From Marivirga tractuosa DSM 4126 (GTDB lineage Bacteria > Bacteroidota > Bacteroidia > Cytophagales > Cyclobacteriaceae), in contig NC_014759.1 in assembly GCF_000183425.1 (NCBI RefSeq), positions 1,054,001 through 1,118,000 of the forward strand: a stretch of DNA of 64,000 bases. Reading direction: 5' to 3'. Made by a program: the position numbers and the translations under genes. Numbering within the stretch: the stretch's first letter is position 1; every line of letters begins with the position of its first letter. This document shows, in pieces, positions 56,156-64,000 of the stretch. Under the pieces are notes generated by a model. It did no database searches and was not told the DNA's origin. It was given only the letters and a program-made list of their open reading frames with translations.

Positions 56156-57559
56156 TTAAAAAAATTTAGAGTGAAAATTGACCAAAAATAGCTCATCCGT
56201 TGATCGGGTGATTGCGGTATAAAGCCATCGGATATATTCTTTATTCAACATTTCATCTGTTAAATAGCCTTGATCAACAAATACAGATTTCCATTGACCT
56301 CCTTGCGACTTATGACAAGTCAATGCATAAGCAAACTTTATTTGTAGCGCATTTAGGTACGGATCCTTTTTTATTGCTGCTTTTCGTTCTGCTTTGGTTT
56401 CCAAATCCATGTAATCCTCTGCAACGTGATTATATAGCGCTCTGTACTCATCATTATTCAAAGATGGACCAGTTGAATGTAGCGTATCCAAAATCACTTT
56501 TACTTGCAGATTCGGATGGTCTTCATAATCTGTCAATCTGATTTCCAGATCTGCAAACCGCAGTCCATACATTTCTTCAAAATTGATGACTTTAACCACC
56601 TCCATAAAATCACCATTAGCTAAAAATCCTCCTGGAGTATCTTCAGTTTGATAGACATAATTATTTTTAACAATCATCAAAAAATCCCCAGCTTCCAATT
56701 CCCCTTCCATAAAATGAATCTGTCTTCTTATATATTCATTGTATTGGACAGCCATTTTATTTGATCTGCAAATGATTACCGTATTTTCAATACCATATTT
56801 GTCATAAGCATAACGCAAACCATCTTCCAACCTCTCCCCTGTCATTCTGAAAATATCCTTATAGGAATTGGTTGTAAAGTGAATATTAAATTCTTTTTTA
56901 GAAAGCTCCCCTCTTAGTACGGTAGCATTGTAAAGTATTCCTGAGTTTTGTGCCTGACGCATAACCTCCGTCAAAACAGTCTCAATAACTTCAGAACGAT
57001 AATTACTTTTTAGAAAATTAGCATCCAGACCTGCACTAGTCAATTTTCCAACAGGTGGCAGCTGGGCATCATCTCCAATAAATAAAATTCTATTACCCTT
57101 GTTCTGGAATACGTAATTGATTATATCATCAAGTAAACTGCTATTACCAAACCCCTTTTCATCAGAAAGCATACTGGCTTCATCAACAATAAAAAGTGTT
57201 TTTTCATGATAATTTTTTTGCAAGGAAAAATTAGGCTCTCCGCTGCCGACCTCAGAAGTTTGACGATAGATTTTCTTATGGATTGTCAGCGCTAATCTTT
57301 TTGAGTAATTGCTCATCACTTTGGCAGCCCTTCCAGTTGGAGCCATCAAAACATATTTATAATTAAATAATGGCAAGAATTTCACTAAAGCACTCACAAT
57401 AGTGGTTTTTCCAGTACCTGCATACCCCTTTAAAAGTAAAATAGGTCTATCTGTATCATCTAGTTCAAAAAAGGGATCTAATGCCTTGAAGAACTGTGAC
57501 TGTCCAGGCGTAGGCTCAAAAGGGAATTTTGACCTTATAATATTAGAAGCACTAGGCAT
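56156..57559 (-). CDS. RecD-like superfamily 1 DNA helicase
   Basis: 467 residues. Walker A GYAGTGKT (45-52), Walker B LFIVDEASMLSDE, the Gln/Arg motif region (FIGDDAQLPPVGKL) and the C-terminal UvrD_C_2 motif (YALTCHKSQGGQWKSVFVDQ; YTAITRSTDELFLVNF) are all readable. This compact form, without the RecD N-terminal extension, is common in Bacteroidota and acts as a 5'-3' helicase in DNA repair or replication. Its ATG lies 8 bases inside the thioesterase gene upstream, so they are probably cotranscribed. Confidence 0.92.
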   Translation of the reverse strand: MPSASNIIRSKFPFEPTPGQSQFFKALDPFFELDDTDRPILLLKGYAGTGKTTIVSALVKFLPLFNYKYVLMAPTGRAAKVMSNYSKRLALTIHKKIYRQTSEVGSGEPNFSLQKNYHEKTLFIVDEASMLSDEKGFGNSSLLDDIINYVFQNKGNRILFIGDDAQLPPVGKLTSAGLDANFLKSNYRSEVIETVLTEVMRQAQNSGILYNATVLRGELSKKEFNIHFTTNSYKDIFRMTGERLEDGLRYAYDKYGIENTVIICRSNKMAVQYNEYIRRQIHFMEGELEAGDFLMIVKNNYVYQTEDTPGGFLANGDFMEVVKVINFEEMYGLRFADLEIRLTDYEDHPNLQVKVILDTLHSTGPSLNNDEYRALYNHVAEDYMDLETKAERKAAIKKDPYLNALQIKFAYALTCHKSQGGQWKSVFVDQGYLTDEMLNKEYIRWLYTAITRSTDELFLVNFHSKFF

Positions 57560-58013
57560 TCATTTTATGATTGATGTCTTCTGGGGTAATAACCGCCATA
57601 GTTGTGGTTGCCTTTGCAATCAAATTACGTTTTTCACCTTCAACCGACCAAATCTCGGATTCACAAAAGTTCAATTTTCTTCCTCTTTTGATCACATAAC
57701 CAATCGCATGCAATTTTTCACCCATACCAGCCTTAAAATAAGAAACCTTGATTTCGGCAGTGACTACATGACAATCCATCGGAACCGTTGTGTAAGCGGC
57801 AAAACCTGCCACAATATCAGCTATAGTAGCTGTAACTCCACCGTGTACTAGTCCCTTTTGTTGTTTATGTATTTTTTGTATGTCAAGCCATCCTTCAGTT
57901 TTACCTTCTTCTATAACCGACAAATCGAAGCCAATATGCTTCATAAACTCCTGACGTTCTAAAAATTTCTCTACCCTTAACTTAAAGTCGTTTGTTGCTG
58001 TTTTTTCCTGCAT
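57552..58013 (-). CDS. PaaI-type hotdog thioesterase
   Basis: 153 residues from the ATG at 58013 (MQEKTATNDFKLRVEKFLER); a start at 58082 would add a hydrophobic stretch overlapping the divergent Nudix gene. The hotdog fold is shown by KQQKGLVHGGVTATIADIVA and CHVVTAEIKVSYFKAGMGEK, matching the HGG-containing PaaI/YdiI group that hydrolyses acyl- or aryl-CoA thioesters. Substrate unknown. The 3' end overlaps the helicase gene. Confidence 0.88.
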   Translation of the reverse strand: MQEKTATNDFKLRVEKFLERQEFMKHIGFDLSVIEEGKTEGWLDIQKIHKQQKGLVHGGVTATIADIVAGFAAYTTVPMDCHVVTAEIKVSYFKAGMGEKLHAIGYVIKRGRKLNFCESEIWSVEGEKRNLIAKATTTMAVITPEDINHKMNA

Positions 58014-58053
58014 TTTGTGTAATTTCAAATAATTCACAAATATAAGCATATTG

Positions 58054-58560
58054 ATGGCGGCAAATGCAAGGGAAAGTGTCAATCAAAAATTTGGAGGGAA
58101 AGTAAGAGTCAGAGTTGGAGGAATCTTAATAGAGGACAACAAAATTTTACTTTTAAAGCATGAGGGTGTTGGAAAGATGGAGTATTTATGGTCACCTCCT
58201 GGTGGCGGAATGGAATTTGGCGAAAATGCAGAAGAAAATTTAAAAAGAGAATTTCTTGAGGAAACAGGCTTGAATATAAGAGTAGATGAGATGTTATTTA
58301 TGAATGAATTCATAAATTATAAGATTCACGCCATAGAATTATTTTTTAAGGTAAAAAAAACCGGAGGAATTCTTAAATTGGGCAATGATCCTGAAATGGG
58401 AAATCAACAAATTTTAAGTGATTTAGCATTTTTCGATGAAAAAAAATTAAAAAACACAGAAAACGACTACTTGCACAATATGTTTATTGGAATAAATAAA
58501 CCCCAAGAAGTTTTAAATCTTAAAGGATATTTTAAATTTGTGAATAATTCCATAAAATAG
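58054..58560 (+). CDS. Nudix hydrolase
   Basis: 168 residues from the ATG at 58054 (a TTG just before it adds one residue). The Nudix box GGGMEFGENAEENLKREF followed by LEETGL is intact (G x5 E x7 REUxEExGU) and binds the Mg2+ needed to cleave nucleoside diphosphate-linked compounds. Substrate not predictable. Divergent from the thioesterase gene. Confidence 0.9.
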   Translation: MAANARESVNQKFGGKVRVRVGGILIEDNKILLLKHEGVGKMEYLWSPPGGGMEFGENAEENLKREFLEETGLNIRVDEMLFMNEFINYKIHAIELFFKVKKTGGILKLGNDPEMGNQQILSDLAFFDEKKLKNTENDYLHNMFIGINKPQEVLNLKGYFKFVNNSIK

Positions 58561-58600
58561 CGTTTTAAAATAATTTCTAAATAGAGAAAAAAATAAAAAG

Positions 58601-59173
58601 ATGAGTAAAACAAAGATTTTATCAATAGTTTTCTTCGTAATAGCAATCGTAATTGGGTACTTTTTTGTAGACAGCATTGCCTATGATATTCAACAAGAAA
58701 AAAAGATTAAGCGAGAAGAAGCTCGAGTAATTAATAAATTAAAGCAAATTCGTTCGGGTATGATTGCTTACCAAAGAGTAAATGGTCAATACACAAGTGA
58801 TTGGGACAAATTGATTAATTTTATTGATACAGGTGAATTTTATTTAACTGAAAGATCAGAGACGATTATTCCAAGAGAATACGGTGGTGATAGTGTTGTA
58901 ATAAATATCGACACTTTAGGAACTATTCCTGTATATGATTCCTTATATGCTGATATACCGGATTTCAACCTGAGTAATTTACCATACAAACCAGGTACAA
59001 AAACGAAATTTGAAATTTTTGCAGACAAGATTATTAAAGGTTCTGTAAGAGTAGATGTTTTTGAAGTTAAAGATCCGGATCCTATCAACCCTAAGAGACG
59101 AGAGGATGATAACGAAAAAGCACTTAGAGTAGGTTCTAGATCAGAAGTTACAACATCAGGAAACTGGGAATAA
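58601..59173 (+). CDS. Membrane-anchored protein with pilin-like N-terminus, function unknown
   Basis: 190 residues. One N-terminal membrane helix (about 5-24, ILSIVFFVIAIVIGYFF) followed by a charged helix and INKLKQIRSGMIAYQRVNGQ and YTSDWDKLINFID. This resembles the helix-plus-Tyr/Asn-Gly start of GspG-type pseudopilins, but no prepilin peptidase motif is seen. The C-terminal half is beta-rich. Four bases upstream of the DUF3822 gene and part of the coaD operon. Confidence 0.6.
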   Translation: MSKTKILSIVFFVIAIVIGYFFVDSIAYDIQQEKKIKREEARVINKLKQIRSGMIAYQRVNGQYTSDWDKLINFIDTGEFYLTERSETIIPREYGGDSVVINIDTLGTIPVYDSLYADIPDFNLSNLPYKPGTKTKFEIFADKIIKGSVRVDVFEVKDPDPINPKRREDDNEKALRVGSRSEVTTSGNWE

Positions 59174-59177
59174 TATT

Positions 59178-60065
59178 TTGGATATAACAAAAGAGAAAGT
59201 ATACAAACCTATCAGGAAGGTTAAGGATGACAAATTCTCTATTGACAAAATTGAGCAATATTGCTTAATTTTAGAGATAGGAGACCGTGACCTTCAAGTA
59301 TCTATTATTGATATTAAATCAAATAGGGTTTTAATCCTTGAAGATTATAGTTTGAATAAAACTGCAGATGAGCATCAGAAAGTGCAAGTACTTAAGGCAC
59401 TTTTTGATTCTCATCATTTATTGATGGTAGGATTTTGGAAAGAGGTAATATTGTGTTTTAAAACACCAAAGTATTGCTTAGCACCACTTTCCTATTTTTC
59501 GAAAGATAACGCCAGGGCAATACTTAAAATGAACTGCGAAGTTCACAAGGATGAATCGGTAGGATACTATAAAGTAAACAGCAACAACTCCGTTAATATT
59601 TTCACTTATCAAAAGGAGGTCTTAAAATTCGTCCGATCCATTTATGTGAACAGCAAAATAAAAGTGACGCACCAAAGTGGTATGTTGGTAAATGCTGTTT
59701 TGTATAATCCTCCCTTTGCTAACGAAAACGAGTTGTCATTGTACATTGACAGATTCTATCTTCATGCCGCAGTCACCAACAATGGTAAATTGCTCTATTT
59801 TAATTCCTTCAAAATTCAAAAATTCGAAGAATATACACGTTACATTAATTTAATTTGTAACGAGTTTAAAATTCTCAAGAAAGAAGGTGTAATAAATCTT
59901 TGGGGCTACATTAAAAAAGACTCTTCCCATTTTAATGCATTGAAAAAAGACTTTCCTGCATTGACGATGGGTAGCAGGACTAAAAAACTAAACTTTGGCT
60001 TTAAATTTGATGAAATTGCTGAACATCAATATTTTGATGTCTTTGGAAATTACTTCAATCTCTGA
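59178..60065 (+). CDS. DUF3822 family protein
   Basis: 295 residues from TTG at 59178. The opening IEQYCLILEIGDRDLQVSII and the later YFSKDNARAILKMNCEVH resemble DUF3822, a Bacteroidota family of actin-like (ASKHA) fold often found upstream of coaD. No enzymatic function is established. Three bases before coaD, so cotranscription is nearly certain. Confidence 0.8.
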   Translation: MDITKEKVYKPIRKVKDDKFSIDKIEQYCLILEIGDRDLQVSIIDIKSNRVLILEDYSLNKTADEHQKVQVLKALFDSHHLLMVGFWKEVILCFKTPKYCLAPLSYFSKDNARAILKMNCEVHKDESVGYYKVNSNNSVNIFTYQKEVLKFVRSIYVNSKIKVTHQSGMLVNAVLYNPPFANENELSLYIDRFYLHAAVTNNGKLLYFNSFKIQKFEEYTRYINLICNEFKILKKEGVINLWGYIKKDSSHFNALKKDFPALTMGSRTKKLNFGFKFDEIAEHQYFDVFGNYFNL

Positions 60066-60068
60066 ATT

Positions 60069-60530
60069 ATGCCTAAAAGAATAGCTATCTTCCCTGGATC
60101 CTTTGACCCATTTACAAAAGGACATCACGACATTGTACAGAGAGGGCTTAAGATTTTTGACGAAATAGTTATTGCAATTGGCTATAATTCAAAAAAACAA
60201 AACAGATATTTCGATATTGATTTAATGGTCAATAAGCTTGAAGAAACGTTCCAAAATGAGTCCAAAGTCTCCATTATAGTTTACAATAAACTAACTTCAA
60301 ACTTGGCAAAAGACCTCGGTGCAGGATTCTTGCTAAGGGGTTTGAGAAACACTACAGATTTTGAGTACGAAAATAGTATTGCTCAAGTAAACAAATACTT
60401 AAATGAAGGCTTAGAATCTGTCTTTCTAATTACTGCGCCAGAATATGCCGCTATTAGTTCTACTATCATACGCGAGGTGCATAAATTTCGTGGTAATGTA
60501 GATGAATTTCTCCCCTATACAATTGAATAG
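60069..60530 (+). CDS. coaD: Phosphopantetheine adenylyltransferase
   Basis: 153 residues, the usual length. Transfers AMP from ATP to 4'-phosphopantetheine, the penultimate step of coenzyme A synthesis. Nucleotidyltransferase motifs are intact: IFPGSFDPFTKGHHDIVQRG, LLRGLRNTTDFEYENSIAQV and APEYAAISSTIIREV. ATG start three bases after the DUF3822 gene. Confidence 0.97.
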   Translation: MPKRIAIFPGSFDPFTKGHHDIVQRGLKIFDEIVIAIGYNSKKQNRYFDIDLMVNKLEETFQNESKVSIIVYNKLTSNLAKDLGAGFLLRGLRNTTDFEYENSIAQVNKYLNEGLESVFLITAPEYAAISSTIIREVHKFRGNVDEFLPYTIE

Positions 60531-60701
60531 TAAATCTACTGTTCAATTACAAACTTCTTAATTATTGCTTATAAGAATTTCATCAACAGAAATGAAGACA
60601 TCAATAAATTAAGGAAAAAATATTTCAAAATAATTTCACATTAAGGTCATACAACTTATTTAAAAATACGTTAGATTTCGTCATATAAAAATTATTAAAA
60701 A

Positions 60702-60938
60702 ATGGCACTTAATGAACCATCGGATTTCGCACAGTTTGACGAATACGATGACAAGGATTACGATGAGCTCGAAGATGATTTTTTTGATGACGATACAGAC
60801 GACATCAAATTAAGTGATGACGAGGATGAAGGCACTTGGCGATTTAAAATCGATGACAATTTGGAAGATGAGGATGATGGAGATGGTGATTTCGATTTTG
60901 ATGATGACGATCTTAGAAAAGATTTAGGCGATTACTAA
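60702..60938 (+). CDS. Highly acidic small protein
   Basis: 78 residues, of which 38 are Asp or Glu (30 D, 8 E). The only non-acidic core is GTWRFKIDDN, a likely short structured piece. No domain is recognised. An ATG start and a dedicated strong terminator mark it as a real transcript. It could bind basic proteins or metal ions, but no function is assigned. Confidence 0.65.
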   Translation: MALNEPSDFAQFDEYDDKDYDELEDDFFDDDTDDIKLSDDEDEGTWRFKIDDNLEDEDDGDGDFDFDDDDLRKDLGDY

Positions 60939-60940
60939 TA

Positions 60941-60977
60941 AAAATGGGTGTGTAAAATTAATTACCACCCATTTTTT
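60941..60977 (+). terminator. Intrinsic terminator of the acidic-protein gene
   Basis: aaaatgggtg / cacccatttt, a 10-bp stem with a 15-base loop followed by ttatt. Immediately after the stop codon. Confidence 0.85.
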
Positions 60978-61000
60978 ATTAAGCTATTTATAATTGCTTT

Positions 61001-61091
61001 TCTCCTCGCTTTGGTGTTTTCAACACAGCTTTCATTTCATAAAGATCACATCGCTTTTAGGTGAAAACAAACACCTAAAAATGGGGCGAGT
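61001..61091. repeat. Two-hairpin intergenic element, copy 2
   Basis: ctcctcgctttggtgttttc at the left and tttaggtg-aaaacaaa-cacctaaa with ggggcgag at the right. Same plan and partly the same sequence as 47309-47403 (shared gtgttttc, catnaaa.atc, ggtgaaaaca, aatg.ggg). Ends of the element are inversely related (ctcgc / gcgag). Non-coding. Confidence 0.6.
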
Positions 61092-61103
61092 CGAAAATTC
61101 AGC

Positions 61104-61976
61104 TTACCTAGCAGGAAAAACCTCCAAAGCCATTTTTTGAGCTTCAATAAACGCTTCCTGATTAATCCCCAATTCAATATTTTCTTTATTAAAATAAGCC
61201 ACCATATCTTCTGTCACCATATTTCCAACCAAATCATCTTCCGCCATTGGACATCCGCCAAATCCTTTAATAGCCCCATCAAATCTTCTACAGCCAGCCG
61301 AATAAGCTGCTTCTACTTTTTCCAATATTGTAGCGGGATTACTGTGTAAATGCGCACCAAACTCAATATCTGGATATTGAGAAATCAGCTGATTAAAAAT
61401 CCATGAAATATTTTGAGCATTGGAAACACCTATCGTATCAGAAAGTGAAATAATCTTTACCCCCATTTTTTCAAGCTTTTCTACGAATTCTTGGACAAAC
61501 CCTGCATCATAAGGATCACCGTAAGGATTTCCAAAACCCATGGAAAGATACACGACCAAAGTTTTATCTTTAGCAATTGTCAACTCTTGTATTTCCTTTA
61601 AATCTTCCATTGCAGTAGTAATGGAGCGCTTCGTATTACGCTGTTGAAAGGTTTCAGACAAAGAAAGAGGATATCCTAAATAAGCAATCTGTTCAAACTT
61701 TACTGCGTCTGAGGCTCCTCTTTGATTAGCAATAATTGCCAAAAGTTTAGAAGTAGAATTCTGCCAATCTATCTTATCAAAAACTTCGGCACTATCCTTC
61801 ATCTGCGGAATGGCCTTAGGCGAAACAAAACTTCCAGCATCAATAGTATCAAAACCTACTTTTAACAACTGATTCAAGTATTTGATTTTATCCTGTGTTG
61901 GTATAAAGTCATGCAAGCCTTGCATGGCATCTCTAGGACATTCTATGAGTTTAATATTTTGATTTTTTGTTTCCAT
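61104..61976 (-). CDS. Hydroxymethylglutaryl-CoA lyase
   Basis: 290 residues, TIM-barrel enzyme that splits HMG-CoA to acetyl-CoA and acetoacetate in leucine breakdown. IKLIECPRDAMQGLHDFIPT resembles the opening metal/substrate motif (E.PRD..Q), FDTIDAGSFVSPKAIPQM follows, and GFGGCPMAEDDLVGNMVTED holds the catalytic Cys loop. ATG at 61976. The 5' motif and length are standard. No leucine-degradation neighbours are visible in the window. Confidence 0.9.
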   Translation of the reverse strand: METKNQNIKLIECPRDAMQGLHDFIPTQDKIKYLNQLLKVGFDTIDAGSFVSPKAIPQMKDSAEVFDKIDWQNSTSKLLAIIANQRGASDAVKFEQIAYLGYPLSLSETFQQRNTKRSITTAMEDLKEIQELTIAKDKTLVVYLSMGFGNPYGDPYDAGFVQEFVEKLEKMGVKIISLSDTIGVSNAQNISWIFNQLISQYPDIEFGAHLHSNPATILEKVEAAYSAGCRRFDGAIKGFGGCPMAEDDLVGNMVTEDMVAYFNKENIELGINQEAFIEAQKMALEVFPAR

Positions 61977-62116
61977 AAGCCAAAGCTAATCAATAGGAAT
62001 TTTAGCTAAAAGAAATATTTATTCGGAATGAATTTCTATTAAAGAGAAATCATAAGTATTATAGCAGTTTATTAACATCATCTTACTAAATTTCAGTTTA
62101 GTCATAAAAAATAACA

Positions 62117-63601
62117 GTGGGAGTTATCATCAAACAAAGTGCTTATGCCTCAATTATCAACTACATTGGAGTTGCAGTAGGTGCTGTCAATATGATATTT
62201 CTCTTTCCAGAGTTTTTAGGGCAGGAAGGTTTGGGTTTGTATAAAGCCGTAATCTCAATGGCTATTGTTTTATCACCTTTTGCACAGGTAGGCCTTGCAA
62301 GAAGCACACTGAGATATTTTCCTCGATTCAATAAAGGTCCAAACTCATCAGGACGATTTTTTACTTTCGTTTTGATTCTGGCATTTTTTACAATTTCTTT
62401 ATTCATTGGGCTGTTCCAATTAGTTGATCAGTGGGTATTTGGATTCTTTGAAAAGAATGCTGCTGAATTAATTGATCAATATTGGCTAATCATCATTTTA
62501 GCAGCCGTAATGGTATATATTTCCATATTTGAAGCCTATTTCAAAGCACAACTCAATGTAGTGATCCCTACCTTTATGAGAGAGTTTTTTCTCAGAATTC
62601 TAAGTAGTTTACTTGCATTCATATATTTCTTGGATATCATCTCCTTTGAATGGTTTTTAAGGCTTTCAATTGCAACTTATGCATTAAGCCTGGTACTACT
62701 TATCGTAATTTTACTGTTCAAAGGTCAACTACATTTTAATTTCTCAATTTTCCATCTCAAAACACCTTTCATTAAGGAAATGATGAAATATGCGGTTTTT
62801 ATTATGGCTGGAGCTATTGGAGCAGTAATTGTTTTGCAAATTGATCAGCTAATGGTAACAGGTTTTTTAGGCTTGAAAGAAAATGCTATTTACGTAATTG
62901 CCTTTTTTATGGGGACTGTAATAGAAATCCCCAAAAGAAGTATTTCTCAAATGTCAGATGCCATAATTGCGAATGCCTTTGAAAATGAAAGGCTAGATGA
63001 AGTCAAGAAAATATATAAACAGAGCAGTATCAATCAATTGATCCTGGGAAGCTTTGTCTTTATTTTAGTAGTAATCAATCTGGATAATATTTATGCCATT
63101 ATGCCAAAAGGGGATGTATATTCGAGTGGAAAATGGATAGTAGTTTTGGTCGGATTGAGTAAATTAATTGATATGGGGTTTGGGGTTAATTCTGAAATTA
63201 TTATCTCTTCCAAACACTACAAAAGCAATATCTATTTTGTCTTGATTTTAGCGGCATTGACAATTGGACTGAATGTGCTGCTGATTCCTAAATATGGCTT
63301 GACCGGGGCTGCCCTGGCGACTTTTACTTCAGTGTTTTTGTTCAACCTCATTAAAATGATTTACATCTATTACATTTTACAATTTCAGCCATTTTCAATT
63401 CATACTTTAACAACCATTGTATTGTCTGGTTTATGCTTTTATATCATGAGTATATTACCTCAATTATCTAATCCAATACTAAATGGAGCTTATTTAACTA
63501 TTCTAACATTTGTGATTTTCGGTATATTGATGTTGGTTTTCAAACCTTCAAAAGAAATTACTAAAATCATTCAGCCAATTAGAGATAAGCTTAAGCTCTA
63601 A
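62117..63601 (+). CDS. Polysaccharide flippase (Wzx/MVF-type)
   Basis: 494 residues from GTG at 62117, about fourteen membrane helices. The start VIIKQSAYASIINYIGVAVG and the segments EGLGLYKAVISMAIVLSPFA and IQIDQLMV-type helix (IVLQIDQLMVTGFLGLKENA) place it in the oligosaccharide/polysaccharide flippase superfamily, which moves lipid-linked sugars across the inner membrane. Overlaps the convergent sugar aminotransferase gene by 11 bases, so this end of the window is probably the edge of a surface-glycan locus. Confidence 0.88.
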   Translation: MGVIIKQSAYASIINYIGVAVGAVNMIFLFPEFLGQEGLGLYKAVISMAIVLSPFAQVGLARSTLRYFPRFNKGPNSSGRFFTFVLILAFFTISLFIGLFQLVDQWVFGFFEKNAAELIDQYWLIIILAAVMVYISIFEAYFKAQLNVVIPTFMREFFLRILSSLLAFIYFLDIISFEWFLRLSIATYALSLVLLIVILLFKGQLHFNFSIFHLKTPFIKEMMKYAVFIMAGAIGAVIVLQIDQLMVTGFLGLKENAIYVIAFFMGTVIEIPKRSISQMSDAIIANAFENERLDEVKKIYKQSSINQLILGSFVFILVVINLDNIYAIMPKGDVYSSGKWIVVLVGLSKLIDMGFGVNSEIIISSKHYKSNIYFVLILAALTIGLNVLLIPKYGLTGAALATFTSVFLFNLIKMIYIYYILQFQPFSIHTLTTIVLSGLCFYIMSILPQLSNPILNGAYLTILTFVIFGILMLVFKPSKEITKIIQPIRDKLKL

Positions 63602-64000
63602 AAAAACTTTTAATCTTTTCTGCTACAAACGATATTTCCAGTTCAGTATGATTGGGGTGAATTGGTAGAGATAAAACAGTTCTGGAAGCTAAACTAGCCT
63701 GATCGAATTTTTCCAATGAATAAAAAACTTCCATATCTGAAAGAGCGGTTGGATAATGAATATCAGTTTCAATATTATTCTCTAATAAAAACTTTTGAAG
63801 TTCATCCCTCCTATCAGTTCTTATTACAAACTGATGATAAACATGACCATTTGCTCTATGGGGTAAAGCACAATTGGTATCAGCCAAAATATCATAATAA
63901 ATACCCGCCAGCTTTTGTCTTTTCTCATTATCAGAATGAAGAAAGGTAAGATTAGTGCATAAAACAGCAGCTTGAATTTCATCCATCCTACTATTTCTTC
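63591..64000 (-). CDS. DegT/DnrJ/EryC1-family sugar aminotransferase (partial, runs off the window)
   Basis: C-terminal portion of a PLP-dependent aminotransferase that makes amino-sugars for surface glycans. The frame runs off the window edge and reads RNSRMDEIQAAVL just inside it, the family's signature sequence. HRANGHVYHQFVIRTDRRDE and NNIETDIHYPTALSDM, then SLPIHPNHTELEI are characteristic. The catalytic Lys lies upstream of the window. Convergent with the flippase. Confidence 0.9.
   Translation of the reverse strand, partial: RNSRMDEIQAAVLCTNLTFLHSDNEKRQKLAGIYYDILADTNCALPHRANGHVYHQFVIRTDRRDELQKFLLENNIETDIHYPTALSDMEVFYSLEKFDQASLASRTVLSLPIHPNHTELEISFVAEKIKSFFRA

Overview
The window looks like chromosomal DNA of a Cytophagales-type member of the Bacteroidota. 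The evidence is: AT-rich sequence; almost no Shine-Dalgarno motifs; a textbook Bacteroidota promoter (TTG-N19-TAnnTTTG) in front of rpsA; a type IX secretion (T9SS) sorting domain on a giant surface protein; Bacteroidota-restricted families (DUF3822 next to coaD, KR-rich small proteins, propeller/Y_Y_Y sensors); and several TTG/GTG starts. Marivirga or a relative would fit, but I cannot verify the genus. No rRNA, prophage, CRISPR array or intact transposon is visible. There is one tRNA, tRNA-Cys(GCA).

Layout. Bases 1-17.9 kb are mostly housekeeping and family-level genes: a periplasmic-propeller sensor with a histidine-kinase H-box but no ATPase domain, DgkA-type lipid kinase, tRNA-Cys, ribosomal protein S1, a lone ABC ATPase, a Lys-rich small protein, an S9D-type glutamyl endopeptidase, groES-groEL, a TerB-like protein, hemolysin III, a truncated cold-shock-associated protein, a 52-aa zinc-ribbon membrane peptide, a PhzF-like protein and an S41 peptidase lipoprotein.

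Bases 17.9-42.9 kb are the most striking part. A SiaC-like regulatory phosphoprotein gene is divergent from a tightly overlapping operon. That operon encodes a six-TM HEAT-repeat protein with a cyclic-nucleotide-binding-like end, a periplasmic-propeller PP2C/SpoIIE phosphatase, a triple TIR-like protein, a membrane-anchored nSTAND1 ATPase with a WD40-like propeller, an outer-membrane beta-barrel and a lipoprotein. A roughly 3,900-residue T9SS-exported adhesin-like protein with near-identical internal duplications follows. Four of the junctions are 4-base start/stop overlaps. The arrangement suggests one envelope-spanning signalling device: surface adhesin and outer-membrane parts, a periplasmic sensor phosphatase, a partner-switch phosphoprotein, and a cytosolic TIR/STAND effector. 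I know of no described system with this composition.

Bases 43-64 kb return to metabolism and envelope genes: citrate synthase, acyl-CoA-binding protein, a class III aminotransferase, a VLRF1/Vms1-like putative peptidyl-tRNA hydrolase, a TlpA-like thioredoxin, an AlkB-type monooxygenase, an MFS transporter, PspC, an OmpA/TPR lipoprotein, pyruvate dehydrogenase E1 beta, an ECF sigma/anti-sigma/adhesin operon, DUF1573, a RecD-like helicase, a PaaI thioesterase, Nudix, a pilin-like protein, DUF3822, coaD, an acidic protein, HMG-CoA lyase, a polysaccharide flippase and the C-terminal part of a DegT-family sugar aminotransferase running off the end.

Intergenic DNA carries several repeat-like elements: a MITE-like 160-bp inverted-repeat element at about 6.3 kb, two copies of a two-hairpin element (47.3 and 61.0 kb), a four-hairpin cluster at 15.2 kb, and many intrinsic terminators.
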